A stretch of 40,875 nt of DNA from contig NCBI01000023.1 of the NCBI GenBank assembly GCA_002255365.1, positions 1 through 40,875 on the forward strand. Direction: 5' to 3'. The number at the start of each line of letters is the position of its first letter. The stretch's first letter is position 1. This document shows, one piece after another, positions 7,648-16,728 of this stretch. A program made the position numbers and the translations under genes. The notes under the pieces were generated by a model. It saw nothing but the letters and a program-made list of their open reading frames with translations, searched no databases and was not told where the DNA came from. Source of the DNA: Chromatiales bacterium 21-64-14 (lineage in GTDB: Bacteria > Pseudomonadota > Gammaproteobacteria > 21-64-14).

Positions 7648-9546
7648 ATGCTCATTACACTGCGTGACGTGCACGTCCAGTTTACCCAGGATCCGGTTCT
7701 GGACCGGGTCAGCCTCACCATCGAGGAGGGGGAACGGGTCTGCCTGGTCGGGCGCAACGGCGCCGGGAAGTCTACCCTGATGCGGGTGCTCGCCGGCGGG
7801 ATTCAGCCGGACCAGGGGGAGATCGACCGCCGCGCTACCCTGCGCGTCGCCCAACTGGAGCAGGATATCCCGCCGGATCTCGTCGGGTCGGTCTACGATG
7901 TGGTCATCCGCGGCTTGGGGGATAGCGGCCGTCTGCTCCTGGACCACGACCACGCCGCCCATGCCGGCGCCGATCCTACGCGTCTGGCCGAACTCCAACA
8001 CGCCTTGGAGGCCGCGGGGGCCTGGGGCGCGAAGGTCCGCGTGGATACGGTTCTCTCGCGTATGCAGCTCGATCCGGAGGCCGAGTTCGCGCAGCTCTCC
8101 GGTGGTCTCAAGCGCCGTGTGCTGCTCGCCCAGGCGGTGGTCAGCGAACCCGACCTGCTGCTCCTCGACGAGCCCACCAATCACCTGGATATCGAAGGGG
8201 TGACGTGGCTGGAAAATCTGCTGCTCCAGTCCGCGGCGGCGCTGGTATTCATCAGTCATGACCGGGCGTTCTTGGATCGAATCGCCACCCGTATTGTGGA
8301 GGTGGACCGCGGCCGGCTCTACAGCTGGCCCGGACGCTACGCGGAGTACCGCCGGCGCAAACAGGCCGCCCTTGAGGTGGAACGCAACGCGAACCGGGAA
8401 TTCGACAAGCGCCTCGCTGAAGAAGAGGACTGGATTCGCCAAGGCGTCAAGGCGCGGACCACGCGGAACATGGGCCGCGTGCGCGCCTTGGAACAGATGC
8501 GGGAGCAGGCGGACGAGCGGCGCAACTACCAGGGCCGCGCGCAGCTCAAGGCCCATTTCGGCGCAGCGAGCAGCCGGCGCGTGGTCGAGGCGCACCGCGT
8601 CACCGCGAGCATCGCCGGACAGACGGTGCTGCGGGATTTCAGCCTGCGGATCCCGCGTGGACAGGTGCTGGGCGTGATGGGGCCGAACGGTTGCGGCAAG
8701 ACCACCTTGTTGCGGGTGCTGCTGGGCGACCACGCGCCGGATAGCGGGAGTATCCGCTATGGCGAGAACCTGCAGATCGCCTACTTTGACCAAAATCGCC
8801 GCCAGTTGAACCTGGAACAGGACGCCGCCTGGAACGTGGCGGAAGGCGCTGACCGCATCGATTTTGAAGGTCACAACCTGCACGTGCTCGGGTATCTGCG
8901 CGCCTTTCTGTTTACCGCCGACCGGGCGCGGACCGCGGTCCGGCTGCTCTCGGGTGGAGAGCGCAACCGCCTGTTGTTGGCGCGGCTATTCGCCCATCCG
9001 TCGAACGTGCTGATCCTGGATGAGCCGACCAACGACCTGGATATGGAGACCCTGGAGTTGCTGGAGGACCTGGTGCATGGGTATCCGGGGACCGTCATCC
9101 TCGTGTCCCATGACCGGGCCTTCGTGAACGGCGTTGTGGACGGGCTCCTGGTGCATGAGGGGGCGGCGGGATTCCGCTACTACGTGGGCAACTACGATGA
9201 CTGGCGCCGGCAGCGCCAGGACGGCCCTCAGGGGCTCGCGCCGCAGCCTTCCGCCCCGCGGAGCGTCGCGCCCAAACCCGCCCACCGGCCACTGGCCCGG
9301 AAACTCAGCTACCGCGACCAGCGCGAACTGGACGGGTTGCCCCAGGAACTCGAGGAACTGGAGGCGCAGATCGAGGGCCGCTACGAGGCCATGAACCAGT
9401 CGACCTTCCACCGGCAGGCCCTGGAGGACATCAAGGTTGCTCAGGAAGACTTGGCGGGACTCAAGCAGAGGCTGGAGGAACGCTATGCCCGCTGGGAAGC
9501 GCTCGAAGCGCTCCGGGATGAATTGCAGCGGGGCGGCGGGGACTGA
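7648..9546 (+). CDS. uup: ABC-F family ATPase Uup
   Basis: A 632-residue cytoplasmic protein with two ABC ATPase domains and no membrane segments. Domain 1 has Walker A GRNGAGKST, signature LSGGLKRR and Walker B LLLLDEPTNHLD; domain 2 has GPNGCGKTT, LSGGERNR and VLILDEPTNDLD. The ABC-F linker with its charged helices lies between them. The C-terminal ~80 residues (after KLSYRDQRELDGLP) are the coiled-coil, DNA-binding tail typical of Uup. Uup-type proteins act in precise excision of transposons, genome stability and ribosome-associated functions. The ATG at 7648 is chosen because the ABC domain begins at once (MLITLRDVHV); the frame stays open further upstream but reads as non-coding. Confidence 0.93.
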   Translation: MLITLRDVHVQFTQDPVLDRVSLTIEEGERVCLVGRNGAGKSTLMRVLAGGIQPDQGEIDRRATLRVAQLEQDIPPDLVGSVYDVVIRGLGDSGRLLLDHDHAAHAGADPTRLAELQHALEAAGAWGAKVRVDTVLSRMQLDPEAEFAQLSGGLKRRVLLAQAVVSEPDLLLLDEPTNHLDIEGVTWLENLLLQSAAALVFISHDRAFLDRIATRIVEVDRGRLYSWPGRYAEYRRRKQAALEVERNANREFDKRLAEEEDWIRQGVKARTTRNMGRVRALEQMREQADERRNYQGRAQLKAHFGAASSRRVVEAHRVTASIAGQTVLRDFSLRIPRGQVLGVMGPNGCGKTTLLRVLLGDHAPDSGSIRYGENLQIAYFDQNRRQLNLEQDAAWNVAEGADRIDFEGHNLHVLGYLRAFLFTADRARTAVRLLSGGERNRLLLARLFAHPSNVLILDEPTNDLDMETLELLEDLVHGYPGTVILVSHDRAFVNGVVDGLLVHEGAAGFRYYVGNYDDWRRQRQDGPQGLAPQPSAPRSVAPKPAHRPLARKLSYRDQRELDGLPQELEELEAQIEGRYEAMNQSTFHRQALEDIKVAQEDLAGLKQRLEERYARWEALEALRDELQRGGGD

Positions 9547-9762
9547 ATCCGCTGCATAGGATGCCCGGTCCGGTCCACCGCGTAGCGCTGCGGGGCGAAG
9601 ATCGGGCGTCGTGTCGGTGCGCTGGAATTCCCGCGTGTTGCCCCACCACTGGTAGGGCCCCACGGAAGTCTGGTGAGCGCGCCCCTGACACCGGCGGCTT
9701 ATCCGGGCGCGTCGGGCCTCCGCGTGGCGTTCGTGTTACGCGCGAGCGCTGCCCACGGGGGG

Positions 9763-10458
9763 CTACGGAGCGGCGTTGCGCAACTTCTGGAGATAGGCGC
9801 TGGAGGCCTGGGTGCTGGCCAGAGAGGCGGCGACATCGATCAAGTGTGCGCTGGCCTCGGCCACGCGCCCCCGCTCGAGTCGCAGATCATAGGTCAATAC
9901 CGAGGCGCAGCGCGCGGGATCGCGGGCGGTCCGCTTCAGGTCCCCGTCCAGCGGTTGCCACGGACTCTTGAATCCGCGCAGGAGCTGGTAGACCCGGGTG
10001 TCCAGACAGTCCATGCCCTGGGCGGGGATCAGCCAGCGGTAGGCGGCGGCATCGGCACCCTCGGATTGCCAAGCGGGGCGGCCGTATTTGCTGATCAGCG
10101 ACGACCGGAATTCCGCCAGCGTAGGGGCCCGGCGGGACTGATACTGGATGTCGCTGAAGACGCTCATCGCCTCGTTACTGGTGGGTGGCGTTGCGAATGC
10201 AATGCCCAGATCGTCCGTGATCTCCGTGGCGGTGGCGTTGGGCAGCAGGGCGATGAGGGTGTCCACGTAGGGGTGTGGGTCGCCAGGGAATTGCGCGTGG
10301 CCGGCACGGATTCGCAGCGCCCTGTGGAGGGTCTGGATGGCCCGGATGGCCTGCGTCGGAGACATACCCAGCTGGATACCCGCCAGATCCACCGGGCCGG
10401 CCGCCCGGGCCGCTGGGGCGAAGGCGACGATCAGAAAAACTGCGGCCAAGCTGCGCAT
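9763..10458 (-). CDS. Secreted protein of unknown function
   Basis: A 231-residue protein with a clear signal peptide (MRSLAAVFLIVAFAPAARAAG, cleavage near residue 20). The mature part starts DLAGIQLGMSPTQAIRAIQ, the 'GxxLGMSxxEA' opening seen in several periplasmic domains of unknown function. It has two conserved-looking cysteines (in GMDCLD and PARCAS) that could form a disulfide. No catalytic motif was recognised. AGGGGC lies about 9 nt before the ATG. It is convergent with uup and divergent from the lytic transglycosylase gene. Confidence 0.75.
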   Translation of the reverse strand: MRSLAAVFLIVAFAPAARAAGPVDLAGIQLGMSPTQAIRAIQTLHRALRIRAGHAQFPGDPHPYVDTLIALLPNATATEITDDLGIAFATPPTSNEAMSVFSDIQYQSRRAPTLAEFRSSLISKYGRPAWQSEGADAAAYRWLIPAQGMDCLDTRVYQLLRGFKSPWQPLDGDLKRTARDPARCASVLTYDLRLERGRVAEASAHLIDVAASLASTQASSAYLQKLRNAAP

Positions 10459-10918
10459 GATACGCCCCTGTTTGTTCCACCGGCGGTTCCGGTACGGCTA
10501 CTCCTTCGGTGTATCGTTGGGTCTACCGGATAGCTCAAGTCAACGCCGGATCGGCGTTGCTGTCAATGGTGGGGCGTGTAACGGGTCCCGCGGCCGCTGC
10601 CGCGCGATCGGCGATGCGGCAAGTCAGCACGGCGCGCGCGATACCGGCGTGTTCGCGTAATGCCCCTTAGGTACCGCCGAATACCGCCGCCTGCGGTGCC
10701 CGTGGGTGCCGTGTGTCCCAGCGGCGCGCCGGGGATGGGGGTATACTGTGCCGTCAGGGCTTGCACGTTGGGAATCCGGTACACGGCCCGCGCCCTACGC
10801 CCCACCAAGGGGCTCGCCCGTTCGCTCTTGGCGTGCCGCTTTCCCCTGATTCATCGTGACGACGCTGGGAATGTGTGCTGGTCGCGCCGCCGCGCGCCGG
10901 CCGGGAGGAGGATGGTCC
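10459..10918. other. Divergent promoter region, no gene supported
   Basis: About 460 bp between the secreted protein and the lytic transglycosylase, read in opposite directions. No convincing coding frame. It should hold both promoters, but no clear -35/-10 pair stands out. The end (10905-10912) holds the GGAGGAGG ribosome binding site used for the transglycosylase. Confidence 0.45.
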
Positions 10919-12931
10919 ATGGACACGGCCGTGTCGCATCCGACGGACTCGGGCATGGAATACCGTTGGTGGTATGGGCGCCGGAGTCTGGCGGCCCTGC
11001 TGATCCTCCTCATGGGGGTCTTCAACAATGCAAACGCCGGCGCCGAGACCGCGCAGCTGGCGCTGTACGGCCAGGCGCGGGCACGTCTCGCGGCCGGGGA
11101 CTTGGCGGGGTTCCAGCAGTTGGAGACCAAGCTGCGATCATTTCCCCTCTATCCCTACCTGCAGTATGCCGCCATCCAGCGGGATTTCACGACGGTACCG
11201 GACCAGACCGTGGAGCAGTTCCTGTCCCGGTATCCGCAACTTCCGATTACGCCGCTGCTGCGCACGGCGTGGTTGCGCCAACTCGGCCGCCGGCAGGATT
11301 GGAGCACGCTGCTGGCCGATTACCGCGGCGAACAAGACGTGGTGGTCCGCTGTTTTCTGGCCCAGGCCCAAGCCGCTACGGGACACAAGGATGAGGCCCT
11401 GGCCCAGGCCAAGAGTTTGTGGCGGGTCGGTTATGCCCAGCCAGCCAGTTGCGACGCGACCTTCGAACTGCTCGCGAATAACGGGGCACTCACGCCGGAT
11501 CTGGTCCGGCAACGGTTGCTGCTCATGCTGGGCGCGGGCCACGTGCGGCTCGCGGACTATCTGATCGCTCAGCTCCCGGGCCCGGAACAGCCGGTCGCCA
11601 GCGCCTGGGTCACGGTCTACCGTGACCCAGGGCGCAGCCTGACTTTCCCGCCCGCCGCGCTGGGGGAGCCGGCTCAGGCCCAGCAGGCCCTGGAGGCGGC
11701 GTTCACGCATGCCGCCACCCAGGACCCAGCGGCGGCCCATGTCCTATGGGGAAAAGTGGCGGCCCGCTACGGCGTCGATGCCGAGGTCCGCGCCCGGGTC
11801 GACGGTAGCATCGCCCTGTACGCGGCCTACGATGAGCTGCCACAGGCGGAACGCTGGCTGGCCCGGTTGCCGCCCGCCTCCACCAACGACATCGTGCGCG
11901 CGTGGCGGGTGCGCAATGCCCTGCGGGCCGGCGACTGGCGCACGGTGGTAAAGGCCATCGCCGTCATGCCTCAAGCGCAACGGGATCAGGATGCATGGTG
12001 CTACTGGGATGCCCGGGCGCTGGACGCGTTGGGCAACGGCAAGCAGGCTCGGGCGCGCTTCCGCCAGTGCGCCCGCCGGTTCAGCTATTACGGTTTTCTG
12101 GCCGCCGACGCCATCGGCGCGCCCTATTACTGGGGTGATGCCATTCCATCCCCTGATCCAGCCCGGCAAGCCAAGGTTCGGAACGAACCCGGCGCGGTAC
12201 GGGCGCTGTTGCTGCATCGGGCGGATCAGCCGGCAGACGCGCAACGCGAGTGGCGCGCGCTGGTCCGGGGGGGGCTGGATGACCGAGCACAACTCGCTGC
12301 GGCGCGGGTCGCCGCAGCGGCGCACTGGCCTTGGGCCGCCATGTACGCTGCGGCGAGCGCCGGGGTGCGCAACGCTTCCGGGCTCATATTTCCGCTCGGG
12401 TATCTGCAGGAAGTCAGGACGAGCTCAGCGCGTAGTGGTATCCCGGCGCCCTGGCTGCTCGCCATGATCCGTCGCGAGAGCGCCTTCAAACCGGGAGTGT
12501 GTTCCCACGCCGGCGCCTGCGGGTTGATGCAACTCATCCCCGGGACCGCCCAGTCGCTCTACCGCCGCATCGAGGGGCAGGATGCGGCGCCGTTGGAGAC
12601 CCTCAGCGAGCCGGGTCAGAACATTGCCCTGGGAAGCCGCTATCTGGGCGAACTCAAGGACCGTTTCGGCAGCTTGGTGATCGCGGGTGCCGCTTACAAC
12701 GCCGGTCCGGCGCGCGTGGCTACCTGGGTGGTCGGTGGTCCCGCGCCCGGTAGCGCGCGCTGGATTGAGACCCTGCCCTACGGAGAGACGCGCGAGTATC
12801 TGCAGGCGGTGCTCTTCAACAAGGTCGTGTATGAACTTCGGCTCACCGGCGACACTAGCCGGATTACCACGATACTGCATGAAAACGTCTATGCATCCTC
12901 CGCGCCAAGCCGACCGGTGTTACGCGACTGA
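10919..12931 (+). CDS. slt: Slt70-like soluble lytic murein transglycosylase
   Basis: A 670-residue periplasmic enzyme that cleaves the MurNAc-GlcNAc bond of peptidoglycan to form 1,6-anhydroMurNAc ends. After a signal sequence with an extended n-region (hydrophobic core SLAALLILLMGVF), the first ~480 residues are alpha-helical superhelix repeats as in Slt70. The C-terminal catalytic domain carries MIRRESAFKPG with catalytic Glu about residue 520, GLMQLIPGTA, and AGAAYNAGPARV. The ATG at 10919 is chosen because GGAGGAGG lies 7 nt before it; the frame is open from a GTG at 10856, and an ATG at 10955 would give a shorter signal peptide. Function is secure. Confidence 0.93.
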   Translation: MDTAVSHPTDSGMEYRWWYGRRSLAALLILLMGVFNNANAGAETAQLALYGQARARLAAGDLAGFQQLETKLRSFPLYPYLQYAAIQRDFTTVPDQTVEQFLSRYPQLPITPLLRTAWLRQLGRRQDWSTLLADYRGEQDVVVRCFLAQAQAATGHKDEALAQAKSLWRVGYAQPASCDATFELLANNGALTPDLVRQRLLLMLGAGHVRLADYLIAQLPGPEQPVASAWVTVYRDPGRSLTFPPAALGEPAQAQQALEAAFTHAATQDPAAAHVLWGKVAARYGVDAEVRARVDGSIALYAAYDELPQAERWLARLPPASTNDIVRAWRVRNALRAGDWRTVVKAIAVMPQAQRDQDAWCYWDARALDALGNGKQARARFRQCARRFSYYGFLAADAIGAPYYWGDAIPSPDPARQAKVRNEPGAVRALLLHRADQPADAQREWRALVRGGLDDRAQLAAARVAAAAHWPWAAMYAAASAGVRNASGLIFPLGYLQEVRTSSARSGIPAPWLLAMIRRESAFKPGVCSHAGACGLMQLIPGTAQSLYRRIEGQDAAPLETLSEPGQNIALGSRYLGELKDRFGSLVIAGAAYNAGPARVATWVVGGPAPGSARWIETLPYGETREYLQAVLFNKVVYELRLTGDTSRITTILHENVYASSAPSRPVLRD

Positions 12932-12977
12932 GCGCAGGCGCTGCGGCGTTCGGCTGCTCCCGGATCATAGCGCGTGC

Positions 12978-13355
12978 TCAGGCGTACTTGCGAACCTCCC
13001 GACGCTGGGCTACCACGCGGGTCGGTTTCAGGCGCGGGCAAAACGCGGTGTAGTCCATCGCTTGAGCCAACTGGGCGAACAACAGCAAATCAGTGAACAG
13101 TCCGGGGTGGGTCTTGGCTACCGAACGACCGATCCGCACACACGTGCGGTCCGGGCATGCCCGGCACTCCAACACCTGGGGATGACCGTTGCTGCGTGGC
13201 TGGGTGTAGGCGCCAGCCATGTCGGTCAGACGTTCCGCCCAGTCTTCAGGATCGATTCGATTTCCGTCCGGCGTATGACCGGTCAGTACCAGGAATGGGG
13301 GTTCGACGTCGCGGGCGTCCTCCGGATCATCGGGGTGTTCCGTGCCGTTTATCAC
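12978..13355 (-). CDS. DUF3579-like protein, start uncertain
   Basis: The last ~105 residues read as a real domain: PPFLVLTGHTPDGNRIDPEDWAERL, a cysteine trio (CRACPDRTC), then FTDLLLFAQLAQAMDYTAFCPRLKPT. The 'G.T.DG..i.P.DWAERL' pattern resembles DUF3579, a small beta/gammaproteobacterial family of unknown function. The frame is open up to 13643, but that part is Arg/Pro-rich and non-coding in character. I place the start at the GTG at 13355, which lacks a good ribosome binding site, giving 125 residues. The gene converges on the lytic transglycosylase with 46 bp between stops. Confidence 0.55.
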   Translation of the reverse strand: MINGTEHPDDPEDARDVEPPFLVLTGHTPDGNRIDPEDWAERLTDMAGAYTQPRSNGHPQVLECRACPDRTCVRIGRSVAKTHPGLFTDLLLFAQLAQAMDYTAFCPRLKPTRVVAQRREVRKYA

Positions 13356-13963
13356 GGGGAGGGCCCTCGGGCCGCATCCCGAACCGGTTTCGGCCAACCA
13401 TGATAGTGCTTTCACTGCAGCTCTCCAGATCAGGACCGGTGTACCGTGCCCCGTTTTCCAGAACGACCCGGTATCTCTGCAAGCGCGAGCCCGGGTGGCG
13501 TGCGGGGAACACAGAGGGCGCGGCCGGCGTCCGCGGGGACACCCAGGATCCGGCCGCGCCCAACGCGACCGCTTGCCAACTGTCCGTGACCGGAGGAGGG
13601 TCCATGTAACCGGCGATATGCGCCACGTACCGGGTCCGGACACTGGATACCTAGCATCAGCCGTGCCAGTTCCCCGCGCGTATCTGGATGGCTGCAGAAA
13701 CAGTGAGTTGAAATTTCATGTAGGGATGGCGGGGTCTGAGCGTCTGCACTGCATTGGCGCCGGCGCCGGAGATGGGATCCACGCCGGTGCGACTGGCGTG
13801 CGTTTCGCGCCGGCGTTCGTGCTATGGAGATATCCGCATCGTACCCGCGCGGGAGCGATACCCTCGCAGGTAGTGGCACTGGATAGGGTAACCGATGGTG
13901 ATCCGGGCGCTGGAAGGTCGCGCGGGGTGACCCGCGCAACGATACGCGTCATGCGCTACCGGT
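13356..13963. other. Intergenic region with a GC-rich hairpin after the PLP/ATP-grasp operon
   Basis: About 600 bp with no supported gene. A perfect hairpin at 13920-13937 (GCGCGGG, tetraloop GTGA, CCCGCGC) lies about 27 bp past the stop of the operon's last gene. It lacks a U-tract, so it would be a weak or Rho-assisted terminator at best. One minus-strand frame near 13370-13470 has a protein-like fragment (RYRVVLENGARYTGPDLES) with no start or family, possibly a gene remnant. Confidence 0.4.
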
Positions 13964-15496
13964 TCAGGCGATCCGTCCGGCGGCGATCCGGGCAGCCTTG
14001 TCGAGGGCCGTCATCGCCCGGGCGATAACGGCCGCTCCTTGGCGGCCGCCGTCGGCGGCCCCCTCCACCACCAAGCGCGCGCTCGCGCACAGACGCAATG
14101 CGCTGACCGCGACGCCGTCCCGCGTACCGCAGCCCACCGGCTGGCCGAGTTGGCAGCGCAGGCTTGATTGCACGTCCACCCCGGTGTCGGAGCGGGCGGA
14201 ATGGGACAGCAGCCGGAAGACGGCAGCGCTCTCGGTGTGGCTCAAGGGCCGGCGGTGGCCACCGTGGGAGGGACGGCAGAGCAGGAAGGGAAAGATGGTC
14301 TGGATGTGATCCCAGCCCGTGCCGCCGGCAAGCAGGCCGCGTTCGAGGGGTCCCACCGGCACGGGCATGAATACGGGGTCGGTATCCAGACGTGTGCGAA
14401 CCGCGTCGGCGAACCGCGCCAGGAATTCCCTCACCGCCGCATCCGGCAACGCGCGGAAGGCGTGCAGTTGCGTGAGGGCCGCCTCCCACCGCAGCAGCAG
14501 GCCGAAGTTCGTCGCAGCGGGAAGGTGCTCCGCCGCGTTCCAGTGTGGTGGCAGATCGCCCCGTACCAGCCGCAGCGGATGATCCGCCGCCGGGAGTTGC
14601 GCAGCCAGCCGCCGGGCGGCGTCGCGGGGAACCAGCAGGGCCCCGGCGAAGGAGGGCCCAGTGATGAATTTCGAGCCGGTCAGCGCCACCAGGAATCCCC
14701 GGTCCAGGTAGGCCCGCAACGTCGCGGGTGCCAGCCGGAACTGGCAGCCGTCGACAAGGACCTGCACGGCCTGCGGTAGCCGCCCATGCAGGGCCGCGAC
14801 GCACGCGGGGCTGGGCGCGACGAGTCCGGTCTTGGAGACGTCGACCATCACCACCAGTACCCGCCGGCCGGTGGCGATCGCCGCGGTGGCGAGATCTTCG
14901 ACTTCGGTGTCGACGGCCGCCGCCGGCCGCGGCACACCGTCGGCGTCGCGCAGGCGGATGGTGGCGACGGTGGCGGCGCCCGTGCCGGTGGCCATGGCGG
15001 CGGCAACGCCGCGGCCGGTCTCGCACGGGTCCACCATGATGATCAGGGTACGGGCATCCGCCAGCCATTGTCCCGCGACCGCGTGGAGGTCAGTCCCCGA
15101 TGGCGCCAGCATCACCTCCGGTGCCGCAGGTCCTTCCAGTCCGCAAAGCTGGAGCAGTTCGCGGCGGACACGCCCCGTTTCCCGCGCATAGACTGCGTCG
15201 GGGGATGCGTGGCGCAGCTCCGCCGCCAGGGTGGTGCGCAGTGTGTCCGCTGCCGCGTAGGCCGCCTCGGAGATCACCGACGCCGTCGAGGAGCCGAACG
15301 CCGCGAGGGTCGGATCGGGGCGTACTCCACAGCCGTAGCGGTTGACCTCTCTCCCGGGGACCAGGGCGATGCGGGTGTCGCCGCCGCCGACTAACAGTTG
15401 TTCGGTGGGCGGCAGGGAGGCTGCGCAATGGACGTTGCGCAGCCCCGAGGTCGCGGAGCGGAGCCGGTGGGGGGTAGCGGGGACGGTGCCGTTCAT
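13964..15496 (-). CDS. PLP-dependent fold-type-I enzyme, third gene of the operon
   Basis: A 510-residue cytoplasmic protein. The layout is that of fold-type-I (aminotransferase/decarboxylase superfamily) PLP enzymes: cofactor loop APSGTDLH (about 131-138), aspartate for the pyridine nitrogen in VLVDGCQF (D249) and probable Schiff-base lysine in LTGSKFITG (K276). A C-terminal small domain runs to the end. No specific family was recognised; class-V aminotransferase/lyase-like is the closest guess, and substrate is unknown. Its ATG overlaps the stop of the ATP-grasp gene by 4 bp (ATGA), so translation is probably coupled. It likely acts on the product or precursor of the other two enzymes. Confidence 0.8.
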   Translation of the reverse strand: MNGTVPATPHRLRSATSGLRNVHCAASLPPTEQLLVGGGDTRIALVPGREVNRYGCGVRPDPTLAAFGSSTASVISEAAYAAADTLRTTLAAELRHASPDAVYARETGRVRRELLQLCGLEGPAAPEVMLAPSGTDLHAVAGQWLADARTLIIMVDPCETGRGVAAAMATGTGAATVATIRLRDADGVPRPAAAVDTEVEDLATAAIATGRRVLVVMVDVSKTGLVAPSPACVAALHGRLPQAVQVLVDGCQFRLAPATLRAYLDRGFLVALTGSKFITGPSFAGALLVPRDAARRLAAQLPAADHPLRLVRGDLPPHWNAAEHLPAATNFGLLLRWEAALTQLHAFRALPDAAVREFLARFADAVRTRLDTDPVFMPVPVGPLERGLLAGGTGWDHIQTIFPFLLCRPSHGGHRRPLSHTESAAVFRLLSHSARSDTGVDVQSSLRCQLGQPVGCGTRDGVAVSALRLCASARLVVEGAADGGRQGAAVIARAMTALDKAARIAAGRIA

Positions 15497-16728
15497 TTCG
15501 GTCGGTGCCGTTTCTTGGCCAGCAGGGCGCGGAACGCGTCGAAGACCTTGCGCATCTGCGGCTGCTTGTAGGGGAACAGGTCCACCGGATCCAGGGCGTG
15601 TACCACCATGGCGGTGTCGACCTCAAAGATCAGCAGGCGACCGTCCGGGGTCTCTGCGCAGTCGATGCCCAGGTAATCGAGGCGTGCCCGCGCGGCAATC
15701 GCGCGCAGGGCGGCATCATGGCGGACCGCGAACTCTTGATCGAAGCCCTCCATGAAACGGGCCTCCTCGGCGCGTTTTTCCGCGCTCTCCGTCATGCCGG
15801 CATTCGCATAGTGGACCATCCAGTGATCGGATATGGCCATGTGGCAGATATAGGGCCGGTCGTCGATCAGCACGATGCGATACTTGCGGTACTGGCCGTC
15901 GTCGCTGCGATAGTCGATGAAGGGGGTTACGAAGAACGTCATCGCGTTGTTGGCAGCGAGGTATTCCACCAACGCCTCGGGATCGGCCAGGCGCACCAGA
16001 CCATGCCCGGCGTGAGATCCAACCGGGCGCACAAGGGCCGGGAATCCGCCGACTTCGAGGATGTCGGCCAAGGGCAGGGCCCCACTGGCGACGCGTTCCA
16101 GCGTGTGGCGTTCCACACGCACGGACTGAGGCAGCACGAGGCCGGGGGCGTTGCGCAGTAACTCGCAGGCCCCGTCCCGGGACAGATTGGCGATGGCGGC
16201 CGACGAATTTATCATCGGCCGCGGCCAGGCCTTGAGCAGGACCTCCAGTGCGTCCAGCAGGGGCTGGCTCGCGTCCGACTCGCCCACCGCCACGAACAGC
16301 ACGTCGTGGTCTGGAACCGAGGGTGGCAGTGGCGCGTCCGCTGTCACATAGAGCAGGTCCAGATCGACATCGGAATCCTCGATGAGAAATTCCAGGGGTG
16401 TGTTCGCCATCAGGTCGCCGGGCGCCAGCAAGGCCAGCAAGCGCAGGGCCGCGGGTTGCTGTGCGGCCGCCATGTGGTAGAGCCGCTGCATCCCCAGGGC
16501 TTGGCCCTGCATGGATAAGGCGATATCGCGTTGGCCGGTAAACTGCAAGACCGTGGACAAATCCAGCAGGGTTTCGGCATGCTCCGGATGGTCAGCGGCG
16601 CGTCGGAGCAACTGCTGGCCCAGTGCCGGGAGACCGTCGCCCGCGAGGGCCATGCGCATTAGGGCCGCAATGCCGATCAGTGGTTCACGGTCGTCGGTGG
16701 CTTGCGCGACGGAGAGAGGGTTTGTCAT
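15493..16728 (-). CDS. ATP-grasp ligase with helical-repeat N-terminus, second gene of the operon
   Basis: A 411-residue cytoplasmic protein. Residues about 15-105 are alpha-helical and TPR-like (RRAADHPEHAETLLDLSTVL). The C-terminal ~215 residues are an ATP-grasp domain: LVRPVGSHAGHGL (about 232-244), KYRIVLIDDRPYICHMAIS (282-300), LDYLGIDCAE (350-359) and metal-binding IFEVDTAM (E369, with D371 where Asn is usual). ATP-grasp enzymes join a carboxylate to an amine through an acyl-phosphate. The ATG at 16728 is chosen because it overlaps the previous stop as ATGA and the N-terminus becomes sensible there; the longer frame upstream is His/Arg-rich out-of-frame decarboxylase sequence. Flanked by two PLP enzymes, it probably conjugates an amine made by the decarboxylase. 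Confidence 0.82.
   Translation of the reverse strand: MTNPLSVAQATDDREPLIGIAALMRMALAGDGLPALGQQLLRRAADHPEHAETLLDLSTVLQFTGQRDIALSMQGQALGMQRLYHMAAAQQPAALRLLALLAPGDLMANTPLEFLIEDSDVDLDLLYVTADAPLPPSVPDHDVLFVAVGESDASQPLLDALEVLLKAWPRPMINSSAAIANLSRDGACELLRNAPGLVLPQSVRVERHTLERVASGALPLADILEVGGFPALVRPVGSHAGHGLVRLADPEALVEYLAANNAMTFFVTPFIDYRSDDGQYRKYRIVLIDDRPYICHMAISDHWMVHYANAGMTESAEKRAEEARFMEGFDQEFAVRHDAALRAIAARARLDYLGIDCAETPDGRLLIFEVDTAMVVHALDPVDLFPYKQPQMRKVFDAFRALLAKKRHRPK

Noticed and set aside
7597..8883. A 428-codon minus-strand frame opposite uup
   Set aside because: Antisense shadow of the ABC-F gene; repeated LQV/AVR-type noise and no ribosome binding site.
13920..13937. Calling the GC hairpin a Rho-independent terminator
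   Set aside because: The stem is perfect but no U-tract follows on the minus strand, where the operon ends.
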